From: Halomonadaceae bacterium T82-2
Lineage (GTDB): Bacteria; Pseudomonadota; Gammaproteobacteria; Pseudomonadales; Halomonadaceae
Length of the DNA: 42,013 nt
NCBI GenBank assembly: GCA_001577635.1
Contig: LSBP01000029.1
Coordinates: 1-42,013, forward strand
Direction: 5' to 3'
The position numbers and the translations under genes were made by a program. Positions 1 to 7,777 of this stretch are shown here, one piece after another. Within the stretch, counting starts at the first letter, position 1. Each line of letters opens with the position of its first letter. The notes below the pieces were generated by a model. That model did not search any database. It worked only from the letters and a program-made list of their open reading frames with translations, and was not told the origin of the DNA.

Positions 1-1513
1 GCCTTGGGGCCGGTCCACAGCGAGGGCAGCAGCACCAGCGACACCGGGATCGCGGTGATCACGATGAACTGCTGCAGCACGCTGATCTGCCCCGAGCCCA
101 TGTACAGCAGGATGGCCGCCATCAGCGCCATGGCGATGCCCCAGAAGGCGCGGATCAGCGGGTTGGGCTCGTCATGCCCGGAACCCACCACGGCGATCGC
201 GTAGCTCATCGAGTCGCCGGTGGTGGCGACGAAGATGGTGGTCAGCAGCAGGATCGCCATGGCCATCAGCGTGCCGCCGGGCAGCGCCTGGGCCACGGTC
301 AGCGTGGCGACGTCGAACTGGAAGTTGTTGAGCGCCTCGGTGAGGTCGATCGCCCCGGTCAGCTGGTAGTGGATGCCCGAGCCGCCCAGCAGGGTGAACC
401 ACACGGTGGTGGCGATCGGCGCCAGCACCGCCACGGCGAGGATCATCTCGCGCACGCTGCGCCCGCGGGAGATGCGTGCCACGAAGATCGCCATCAGCGG
501 GCCGTAGCCGATGAACCAGGCGAAGAAGAACACCGTCCACCACTGCATCCACCAGGCCGGGGCCGTCTCGGCAGTCATCGTCGCCATGCGGAAGAACGAC
601 GACAGGTACTCGCCGAAGCCCTGGGTGAAGGCGTTGGTCAAAAACAGCGTGGGGCCGAAGACGAAGATACCGCGGCGATGGCCAGTGCCAGGATCACGTT
701 GAAGCGGCTGAGCAGCTGGATGCCGCGCTCGATGCCGCTCACCGCCGAGGTCACGTAGATCGCCCCCAGGGCGGCGAGGATCACCAGCTGGGTGCCGTAG
801 CCCTGCGACCAGCCCAGCAGCTCGTGCAGGCCGAAGCTGACCTGGGTGGCCAAAAAGCCGATCGGCCCCACGGTGCCGGCGACCACCGCGATCACGCACA
901 GCGCATCCACCACGCCGCCGAAGGCGCCGCGCATGATCCGCTCGCCGAACACCGGGTAGAGCAGTGTGCGCGGCTGCAGCGGCTGGCCCTTGACGTAGTG
1001 GGCGTGGGCCAGCACCACCGCGGTCAGGGTGCCGAGCACCGCCCAGGCGAGAAAGCCCCAGTGCATGAAGGCCTGGGCCAGCGCGCCGGGTACCGCTGCC
1101 GGGGTGCCGGGCTCGGTGTCGAAGGCCGGCGGGGTAACCACGAAGTGGTAGACCGGTTCGCCGGCGGCAAAGAACACCCCGCCGCCGGCGAGCAGCGTGC
1201 AGAGGATGATCGACAGCCACTTGAAGGTGCTCATCTCGGGGACGGCGAGATCGCCGATGCGCGCCTTGGCGGCGGGGGTGGCCGCCAGGCCGATGGCGAT
1301 GAAGAAGGTCAGCAGCAGCAACAGCTGGAAGTAGGCCCCGAGGGTGCGGGCCGTCCAGGCGAAGCCGGCGCCGATGGCGCTGGCGACACCGTCGATGTCG
1401 TACAGCGACAGGGCCACGAAGACCACAATGAACCCGATGGTGAGTGTCAGTACCAGGGGGTCGCCCCAGCGTTTCTCGGAGCGGGGGCGAGGGGAAGCGG
1501 ACGTATCCGGCAT
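1..1513 (-). pseudogene. BCCT-family transporter, frameshifted and cut by the window edge
   Basis: This is a sodium- or proton-coupled carrier of the betaine/choline/carnitine family in the inner membrane. The start at 1513 has an AAGG-type ribosome site about 10 bases upstream; an in-frame ATG at 1555 is possible but has no clear ribosome site. The first frame gives repeated hydrophobic helices and a family-like GEPVYHF segment, then drifts into a short tail stopping at 638. From base 668 down to base 1 another minus frame continues the same protein without a break (IFVFGPTLF, then ARISRGRSVREMI). One base therefore seems to be missing near 669-673. The usual tryptophan-rich box reads WTVFFFAWFIGYGP, with most tryptophans replaced, so the substrate may differ from glycine betaine. 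The C-terminus lies outside the window. It is either a real pseudogene or a sequencing error. Confidence 0.85.
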
Positions 1514-1995
1514 GAGAGAGGGACCTTGGTCGAGAGCTTGTGGCGCGACCGGCATCGTCGACCGTCGTCGGTTCGGGGGCGGTGCGCGCAAAAGCGGCCC
1601 ACCCTACCATGTGGCCCGGAGGTCGGCCAGCCGCTTCGGGCGTACGGGCCAGCGGGAGTTGCTGCGGCCAGGCTTTTCTCCGGAAGGAATTCTTGTATGA
1701 TAAGCGCCGCTTAACCGACTGTTTTGTCTCGGGCTAATCAGAAAGATAAACGCCCTGTAAACGCTTGAATCGGCTACCCTGTGTCTCGATGGTCGACAGG
1801 CCCGCAGTGCGGGGTGAGCGCTGTTTTAGCGTTTCCTTTTGCAGCCGCTTGCTGCCGTGCGTATCTTGCGGGTAAGCCGTACCGGCTCGGCGATGGCCGA
1901 GCGAAGAAGGGTCCGGCCGCCTGCCGGATGCTTCGGCTTTGCCGGGCATCGGGGCAGGAAGCGATCGACAACAAACCAAGAAAGAGGTGTCTTGC
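1514..1995. other. Divergent intergenic region between the BCCT gene and the TAXI-TRAP operon
   Basis: No convincing coding sequence is seen in these 480 bases. The region must hold the promoters of both divergent genes. A TATGAT hexamer at 1696-1701 could be a -10 box for the plus strand, but no good -35 box stands in front of it. A 7-bp perfect hairpin lies at 1885-1902. An AAAGAGGTG ribosome site at about 1981-1989 serves the binding-protein gene. Confidence 0.4.
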
Positions 1996-2964
1996 ATGAA
2001 ACGCCACGTACTTTCCGCCATGTTCTCCGGGGCGCTGATGGGCGCCGCCGCGCTGTCCACGCCGGCACAGGCGCAGCAGAACTTCATCACCATCGGCACC
2101 GGCGGCCAGACCGGGGTCTACTATGTGGTCGGCCAGTCGATCTGCCGCATGGTCAATCGCGTCGACGACGCCAACATCAAGTGCAACGCGCCGTCCACCG
2201 GCGGCTCCGTAGCCAATATCAACGGCATCATCTCCGGCGAGCTCGACATGGGTGTCGCCCAGTCCGACGTCGCCTATCGTGCCTACAACGGCGAAGGCAC
2301 CTTCGACAAGCCGTTCAAGGATCTGCGCTCCGTGTTCTCCATGCACGGCGAGCCGCTGACCCTGCTGGCCCGTGCCGATTCCGGCATCAAGACGCTCGAC
2401 GACCTCAAGGGCAAGCGCGTCAACATCGGCAACCCGGGTTCCGGCCAGCGCGCCACCATGGAAGTGCTGATGGATGCCAAGGGCTGGGACTCCGGCGTCT
2501 ACTCCCTGGCGTCCGAGCTGACCGCCGCCGAGCAGGCGTCCGCCCTGGCCGACAACAACATCGACGCCATGGTCTACGTGGTCGGCCACCCCAACGGTTC
2601 CATCCAGGAAGCCACCACCACCGTCGACGCCAAGCTGATCCCGCTGACCGGCGACGCCGTCGACTCCCTGGTCAAGAAGTACCCGTACTACTCCAAGGTC
2701 ACCATCCCCGGCGGCCTGTACAAGGGCAACCCGGATGACGTCCAGACCTTCGGCGTGAAGGCCACCGTGGTCACCGATGCCGATACCGACCCGGACGTGG
2801 TCTACCAGACCGTCAAGGCGGTGTTCGAGAACTTCGATCGCTTCAAGAAGCTGCATCCGGCCTTCGCCAACCTCAAGCCCGAGGAAATGATCAAGGACGG
2901 CCTGACCGCACCGCTGCATGAAGGCGCGGCTCGCTACTACAAGGAGCGCGGCTGGATCGACTGA
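1996..2964 (+). CDS. TAXI-family TRAP transporter solute-binding protein
   Basis: This is the periplasmic binding protein of a TRAP transporter of the TAXI subfamily, which uses ion gradients rather than ATP. It has 322 residues. A Sec signal peptide covers about residues 1-26, ending in PAQA before QQNF. The mature protein opens with ITIGTGGQTGVYY, the glycine-rich TAXI signature, and GVAQSDVAY and GNPGSGQRA follow as expected. The start at 1996 is chosen because AAAGAGGTG precedes it and the signal peptide begins there; an upstream in-frame ATG at 1939 would spoil the signal. The fused permease gene follows after a hairpin-rich gap, and then a universal stress protein. Family members bind glutamate or other carboxylates, but the ligand cannot be read from the sequence. 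Confidence 0.93.
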   Translation: MKRHVLSAMFSGALMGAAALSTPAQAQQNFITIGTGGQTGVYYVVGQSICRMVNRVDDANIKCNAPSTGGSVANINGIISGELDMGVAQSDVAYRAYNGEGTFDKPFKDLRSVFSMHGEPLTLLARADSGIKTLDDLKGKRVNIGNPGSGQRATMEVLMDAKGWDSGVYSLASELTAAEQASALADNNIDAMVYVVGHPNGSIQEATTTVDAKLIPLTGDAVDSLVKKYPYYSKVTIPGGLYKGNPDDVQTFGVKATVVTDADTDPDVVYQTVKAVFENFDRFKKLHPAFANLKPEEMIKDGLTAPLHEGAARYYKERGWID

Positions 2965-2987
2965 GTCGACAGCTCCTCCGCTTGACG

Positions 2988-3056
2988 CGATGCGCGGCTG
3001 CCTTCGGGCGGTCGCGCATCGTTGGTTCTCGGCGTCGTCGAAATGCGCTCGACGCC
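2988..3056 (+). other. Two tandem hairpins between binding protein and permease
   Basis: The first hairpin pairs CGATGCGCG (2988-2996) with CGCGCATCG (3013-3021) and is closed by a GCC/GGC stem and a TTCG tetraloop at 3003-3006. The second pairs GGCGTCG (3031-3037) with CGACGCC (3050-3056). No T-run follows either. Such structures between a binding-protein gene and its permease gene usually stabilise the upstream mRNA or partly stop transcription, so that more binding protein than permease is made. That role is inferred here. Confidence 0.55.
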
Positions 3057-3141
3057 GCCTACACTGAATGTATGCGTCACAAGCCGATGATCGTTGGCGA
3101 CAATCTGCCGGTCGCCCCGGTCGCAGACACAGGGCATTGCT

Positions 3142-5739
3142 ATGGCTGAAGACAACAAGTCGTCACCTGCCAGTTCCCAGGAGCTCGAGGATCTGGTCGC
3201 GTCCAGCGACACCGGTTCCCGCAAGCTCACGGGAACGCCTCACAAGATTCTGCTGGGGGTGGCGGCCCTCTGGTCGCTGTTCCAGCTGTGGATTGCCTCG
3301 CCGCTTCCCTTCATGCTCAAGTTCGGCGTGTTCAGCGCCACCGAGGCGCGCTCGATTCACCTGGCGTTCGCCATGTTTCTCGCTTTCCTGGCCTATCCGG
3401 CGCTCAAGCGCTCGCCGCGCGACCGGGTGCCGCTGACCGACTGGGTCATGGCACTGCTGGGCGCCGGCGCGGCGGCCTATCTGTATCTCTTCTATGACCA
3501 GCTGGCCCAGCGGCCCGGCGACCCGATCCTTCAGGATGTGGTAGTCGCCGTGGTGGGCATGCTGCTGCTGCTGGAAGCCACGCGTCGGGCGCTCGGCCCG
3601 CCGCTGATGATCGTGGCGATCGTGTTCCTGGTCTATTCGCTGGCCGGCCCGTACATGCCGGGCATGCTGGCTCACCGCGGGGTGAGCTTCGAGGGCCTGG
3701 CCAACCACCAGTGGCTGACCACCCAGGGGGTGTTCGGCATCGCGCTGGGGGTTTCCACCAGCTTCGTCTTCCTGTTCGTGCTGTTCGGCGCCCTGCTCGA
3801 GAAGGCCGGGGCCGGCAACTACTTCATCAAGGTCGCGTTCTCGCTGCTGGGCCACTATCGCGGCGGTCCGGCCAAGGCCGCCGTGGTCGCCTCGGGCATG
3901 ACCGGCCTGATCTCCGGCTCGTCGATCGCCAACGTGGTGACTACCGGCACCTTCACCGTGCCGATGATGAAGCGGGTCGGCTTCTCCGCCGAAAAGGCCG
4001 GTGCGGTCGAGGTGGCGTCTTCGGTCAATGGCCAGATCATGCCGCCGGTGATGGGCGCCGCGGCCTTCCTGATGGTCGAGTATGTCGGCATCTCCTATGT
4101 GGAAGTGATCAAGCACGCCTTCCTGCCGGCGCTGATTTCCTACATCGCGCTGATCTACATCGTTCACCTTGAAGCGATGAAGGCCGGCATGAAGGGGCTG
4201 GAGAGCAGCAATCCGGTCAAGCCGCTGCTCAACAAGGTGATCGGCTTCCTGGGCGGGTTGATCGCGCTGATGGCGCTGTCGTTCGCCGTCTACTATGGCC
4301 TGGGCTGGCTCAAGCCGGTGCTCGGCGAGTCGACCCCCTGGGTGGTCGCGGTGGCGCTGGTGGCGATCTACGTGGCGCTGCTCAAGGTCAGCTCGTACTA
4401 CCCCGAGCTGGAGGAGGACGACCCCAATGAAGCGGTCGTCACGCTGCCGCAGACCCGGCCCACGGTCATGGTCGGCCTGCATTACATCCTGCCGGTGATC
4501 GTGCTGGTGTGGTGTCTGATGGTGGAGCGGTTGTCGCCGGGGCTGTCGGCCTTCTGGGCGACCATGTTCATGATCTTCATCATCGTCACCCAGCGGCCGC
4601 TGATCGCGATCTTCCGCGGGCGCAGTCGCATGGCCGCGGATATCCGCGAAGGCTTCCTCGACCTGTGGGGCGGTCTGGTCGACGGGGCGCGCAACATGAT
4701 CGGCATCGGCATCGCCACGGCGACCGCGGGGATCATCGTCGGCGCCGTGGCCCAGACCGGGGTCGGCCTGGTGCTGGCCGATCTGGTCGAGACGCTGTCG
4801 ATGGGCAACCTGATGCTGATGCTGCTGCTCACCGCGGTGCTCAGCCTGATCCTGGGCATGGGGCTGCCGACCACCGCCAACTACATCGTGGTCTCGGCGC
4901 TGCTGGCCCCGGTGATCGTCTCGCTGGGCCAGCAGAACGGCCTGCTGGTGCCGCTGATCGCCGTTCACCTGTTCGTGTTCTACTTCGGCATCATGGCCGA
5001 CGTCACGCCCCCGGTGGGGCTGGCCTCGTTCGCCGCGGCAGCGGTGTCGGGTGGCGATCCGATACGCACCGGCTTCCAGGCGTTCTACTATAGCCTGCGC
5101 ACGGCGGCACTGCCGTTCCTGTTCATCTTCAACACCGACCTGCTGCTGATCGATGTCGACCTCTGGCATGGCCTGCTGATCTTCGTGGTGGCGACAGTGG
5201 CGATGCTGATCTTCGCCGCAGCGACCCAGGGCTTCCTGCTGGTCAGGAGCCGCTGGTACGAGAGCCTGCTGCTGCTGCTGGTGGCCTTCACGCTGTTCCG
5301 CCCCGGGTTCTGGATGGACATGATCCACGATCCTTACCGGGATGTGCCGCCGGCGCAGTTCGAGCAGGCCCTGGGCAGCCTGGGCAAGGGGGACAACCTG
5401 CGCGTCAAGGTCGCCGGGGAAGATGCCTACGGCAACCCCACCGAGTTCTTCGTGCAGATTCCGCGCCCGGACGGGGCCACCGGCGCCGAGCGGATGGACA
5501 ACCTCGGCCTGCAGCTGATGCAGGATGACGGCAAGACGGTCGTCGACATGACCACCTTCGGCAGCGAAGCCGAGGAGCTGGGCTTCGAGTTCGATCAGCA
5601 GATCCTGTCCGTCAAGGCGCCCGAGGAGCGCTGGGCCAAGGAGTGGATGTGGATTCCGGGGCTGGCGGTCTTCGCCCTGGTGGTATTGTTGCAGCGTCGT
5701 CGCCGGCAGGCATCGTCCGACCCGGCGCCCGCGGTGTAG
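3142..5739 (+). CDS. TRAP transporter permease, fused small and large subunits (DctQM type)
   Basis: This is an inner-membrane permease of 865 residues in which the small (Q) and large (M) TRAP subunits are one chain, as is normal for TAXI systems. The first ~45 residues are polar and cytoplasmic. About four helices of the Q-like part follow, then the long M-like part with the conserved SGSSIANV, NGQIMPPVMGAAAF and GLPTTANYIV stretches. Around residues 730-830 a soluble segment lies between late membrane helices, and the protein ends in an arginine-rich tail. The ATG at 3142 is preceded by a weak AGGG; a TTG at 3094 is in frame but less likely. The stop is 10 bases before the UspA gene, so the genes are probably one operon. 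Confidence 0.93.
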   Translation: MAEDNKSSPASSQELEDLVASSDTGSRKLTGTPHKILLGVAALWSLFQLWIASPLPFMLKFGVFSATEARSIHLAFAMFLAFLAYPALKRSPRDRVPLTDWVMALLGAGAAAYLYLFYDQLAQRPGDPILQDVVVAVVGMLLLLEATRRALGPPLMIVAIVFLVYSLAGPYMPGMLAHRGVSFEGLANHQWLTTQGVFGIALGVSTSFVFLFVLFGALLEKAGAGNYFIKVAFSLLGHYRGGPAKAAVVASGMTGLISGSSIANVVTTGTFTVPMMKRVGFSAEKAGAVEVASSVNGQIMPPVMGAAAFLMVEYVGISYVEVIKHAFLPALISYIALIYIVHLEAMKAGMKGLESSNPVKPLLNKVIGFLGGLIALMALSFAVYYGLGWLKPVLGESTPWVVAVALVAIYVALLKVSSYYPELEEDDPNEAVVTLPQTRPTVMVGLHYILPVIVLVWCLMVERLSPGLSAFWATMFMIFIIVTQRPLIAIFRGRSRMAADIREGFLDLWGGLVDGARNMIGIGIATATAGIIVGAVAQTGVGLVLADLVETLSMGNLMLMLLLTAVLSLILGMGLPTTANYIVVSALLAPVIVSLGQQNGLLVPLIAVHLFVFYFGIMADVTPPVGLASFAAAAVSGGDPIRTGFQAFYYSLRTAALPFLFIFNTDLLLIDVDLWHGLLIFVVATVAMLIFAAATQGFLLVRSRWYESLLLLLVAFTLFRPGFWMDMIHDPYRDVPPAQFEQALGSLGKGDNLRVKVAGEDAYGNPTEFFVQIPRPDGATGAERMDNLGLQLMQDDGKTVVDMTTFGSEAEELGFEFDQQILSVKAPEERWAKEWMWIPGLAVFALVVLLQRRRRQASSDPAPAV

Positions 5740-5749
5740 GAGAATCGCC

Positions 5750-6178
5750 ATGTATCGCAAGATCGTGTTGCCCGTCGACCTCAACGAGCCGGCCTCCTGG
5801 GAACGGGCACTGCCCACGGCGCTGGCGCTGTGCCGGACCTTCGGGGCCAGCCTGCATGTCGTCACCGTGCTGCCCGACTACCACATGCCGCTGGTGGGCA
5901 GCTTCTTCCCGGAGGACTTCGGCGAGAAGGCCCGCAAGGCGCTGTCCGAAGCCCAGCATCGCTTCGTCGCCGAGCATGTGCCCGACGAGGTCGAGACCCA
6001 GTGCATCGTCGCCGAGGGCTCGCCCTACGAAGGGATTGTCGAGAGTGCCAGCGCCATCGGTGCGGACCTGATCGTCATGGCGTCGCACACTCGGCGCAGC
6101 CTGGCGGATCGTCTGCTCGGCCCCAATGCCGAACATGTCGTCCACCGCGCCGGCATGTCGGTGATGGTGGTGCGCTGA
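5750..6178 (+). CDS. Universal stress protein (UspA family), TRAP-associated
   Basis: This is a small cytoplasmic UspA-fold protein of 142 residues, starting MYRKIVLPVDLNE after an AGGAGAA-like ribosome site. It lies 10 bases behind the TRAP permease. In Halomonas elongata a similar protein, TeaD, sits behind the ectoine TRAP genes and acts on transport; by analogy this one may tune the TAXI transporter. ATP-binding family members carry G-x2-G-x9-G-S/T near the C-terminus. Here the matching stretch is ASHTRRSLADRLLGP, so the first two glycines are A and T and the serine is P. ATP binding may therefore be altered or lost. Confidence 0.88.
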   Translation: MYRKIVLPVDLNEPASWERALPTALALCRTFGASLHVVTVLPDYHMPLVGSFFPEDFGEKARKALSEAQHRFVAEHVPDEVETQCIVAEGSPYEGIVESASAIGADLIVMASHTRRSLADRLLGPNAEHVVHRAGMSVMVVR

Positions 6179-6185
6179 CCCGACC

Positions 6186-6208
6186 GGCGGGGCGGGTTGC
6201 GCCCCGCC
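6186..6208 (+). other. GC-rich hairpin behind the UspA gene
   Basis: GGCGGGGCG (6186-6194) pairs perfectly with CGCCCCGCC (6200-6208) around a 5-base loop, 8 bases after the UspA stop. It has no T-run and probably protects the 3' end of the message or helps the terminator that follows. Confidence 0.5.
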
Positions 6209-6242
6209 CGAGTCGCCGTCGCGCACTCGCCGTGACGCGCCT

Positions 6243-6275
6243 GATACTGTCGGCCCGGCCGGCAGTATCTTTCTT
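6243..6275 (+). terminator. Intrinsic terminator of the TAXI-TRAP operon
   Basis: GATACTGTCGG (6243-6253) pairs with CCGGCAGTATC (6259-6269) with one T-G wobble and a 5-base loop. TTTCTT follows at 6270-6275. It ends the TRAP operon just before the MOSC gene. Confidence 0.75.
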
Positions 6276-6298
6276 CGTGTTGTCGTTCTGGAGTCGCC

Positions 6299-7126
6299 AT
6301 GCATGAAGCCACGGCTTCGCCACGCCTTTCCGGCCTGTACCGTTACCCGATAAAATCCACCGCCGGCCGTTCGCTGGAGCGTGCCACGGTCAGTGAGGAG
6401 GGGTTGCTGGGGGATCGCCGCTACATGCTGGTGCGTCCCGACGGCACCTTTCTCACGGCGCGGACCCATCCGCACCTGCAGTGCATCGTTGCCGAGCCGT
6501 CGCCCGCCGGGCTGTCCATCTGGCACCCCGAGGCCGGGCGCATCGAGGCCGTGATACAACGCTTTGCCGCCCGGCCGTTCGAGACGGCGGTGTGGGGAGA
6601 TCGCTTCGCGGCCTGGACCACGGAGCCCGCTCTGGATCGCTGGTTCTCCGAGCTGCTGGGCGAGCCGGCACACCTGTTGTGGCTGGGCGAGGTCTCGTCG
6701 CGCTACCGGCCGGGCCTGGGCAAGCGGGTCAGCTTTGCCGACGGCTATCCGCTGATGATGATTAGCGAGGCCTCGCTGACGGCGCTCAACGCGCGTCTCG
6801 ATCGGCCGCAGCGCATGGCCCAGTTTCGTCCCAACCTGGTGGTGGCGGGCACCGAACCCCATGCCGAGGATGCCTGGCAGCGTGTGCGCATCGGCGAGGT
6901 CGAGTTTCTCGTCGACACGCCCTGTGCGCGCTGTGTCATGACCACCGTCGACCCGGCGACGGGGCGCTTCCAGCCGGATCGCGAGCCGCTGCGCACCCTG
7001 GCGGGGTATCGCCGCGGTCCGGACGGCAAGGTGCTGTTCGGCCAAAATCTGATCGCGCTCAACGCGGGCGAGCTGCACCTCGGTGCCCCGGTCGAGATTC
7101 TGGAAACCCGAGCGGCCGGCGTCTGA
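6299..7126 (+). CDS. MOSC domain protein with MOSC N-terminal beta barrel (YcbX-like)
   Basis: This is a cytoplasmic protein of 275 residues. Residues ~8-125 form the MOSC N-terminal barrel, with LYRYPIKSTAG at the start and GDRRYMLV after it. Residues ~125-270 form the MOSC domain, with the conserved cysteine pair in TPCARCVMTTVDP, QNL near the end and a final GAPVEIL. MOSC domains bind or pass on sulfur bound to the molybdenum cofactor. E. coli YcbX is longer because it carries a C-terminal 2Fe-2S ferredoxin domain, which is absent here, so an electron partner must be separate. The next gene encodes a molybdopterin-enzyme-like fold, which hints at, but does not prove, a shared cofactor theme. 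Confidence 0.88.
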   Translation: MHEATASPRLSGLYRYPIKSTAGRSLERATVSEEGLLGDRRYMLVRPDGTFLTARTHPHLQCIVAEPSPAGLSIWHPEAGRIEAVIQRFAARPFETAVWGDRFAAWTTEPALDRWFSELLGEPAHLLWLGEVSSRYRPGLGKRVSFADGYPLMMISEASLTALNARLDRPQRMAQFRPNLVVAGTEPHAEDAWQRVRIGEVEFLVDTPCARCVMTTVDPATGRFQPDREPLRTLAGYRRGPDGKVLFGQNLIALNAGELHLGAPVEILETRAAGV

Positions 7127-7223
7127 CGCCGGTACCCTCATTCACTCCGGGCCCTGCGACAGGACGTGGCCGCCCGGGTGATCGCGGAGCCGAGGCTCCC
7201 ATCCTGCGAGAACGAGGCCGATC

Positions 7224-7724
7224 ATGCGTCCTGTCCTGTTGCTGCTGATCCTTTTCCTGCCGTGCACCGCCGCGCTGGCGGCCGCCGAACTGCCCGCGCC
7301 GCAGGGGCGGGTGATTCTGACCGTATCCGGTGACATCACCCGCACCAACACCGGTGACGAGGCGCGCTTCGATGCCGCCATGCTGCGCGGGCTGGGCATG
7401 CATGCGGTCGCGACTCACACCCCCTGGACCGACGGGGTGTCGCGTTTCGAGGGGCCGCTGTTACGGGATGTGCTGAAGGCGGTCGGCGCGCGTGGTCAGC
7501 GGCTGCAGGTCAAGGCACTCAACGATTTCGTCGCCGCGATTCCGGTCAGCGACGTCGAGGACTACGACGTGCTGCTGGCCATGCGCCGCGACGGCGAGCC
7601 GCTGACGATACGCAGCTTCGGGCCGCTGTTCGTGCTCTATCCGTTCGACGCCCACCCTGAGCTGCAGACCGAACGCATCCATGTGCGCAGCGTCTGGCAG
7701 GTGGCCGCCATCACGGTGGAGTGA
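7224..7724 (+). CDS. Small secreted protein with molybdopterin-oxidoreductase-like fold
   Basis: This protein of 166 residues has a Sec signal peptide over residues ~1-20 (a leucine-rich core ending ALA-AAE). The mature part resembles the molybdopterin-binding domain of the sulfite oxidase family: LTVSGDI near the start, WTDGVSRFEGPLLRDVL, a FVAAIPVSDVEDYDVLLA core, and RSFGPLFVLYPFD. It is much shorter than an enzyme of that family. The only cysteine is in the signal peptide, so the cysteine that normally holds molybdenum is missing and catalysis is unlikely. The hybrid kinase gene starts 53 bases later, so a periplasmic sensing or ligand-binding role beside that kinase is plausible. This role is inferred. 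Confidence 0.75.
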   Translation: MRPVLLLLILFLPCTAALAAAELPAPQGRVILTVSGDITRTNTGDEARFDAAMLRGLGMHAVATHTPWTDGVSRFEGPLLRDVLKAVGARGQRLQVKALNDFVAAIPVSDVEDYDVLLAMRRDGEPLTIRSFGPLFVLYPFDAHPELQTERIHVRSVWQVAAITVE

Positions 7725-7777
7725 GTGCCGCGAGCCGGTGAACGAGCACCGGATGATTCCTGACTGCGGAGGTCCGC

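Noticed and set aside
3163-5865. A 900-codon open frame on the minus strand opposite the TRAP permease
   Set aside because: It is the antisense shadow of a GC-rich membrane protein gene, with the His/Gln/Asp/Arg-rich composition typical of such frames and no known motif.
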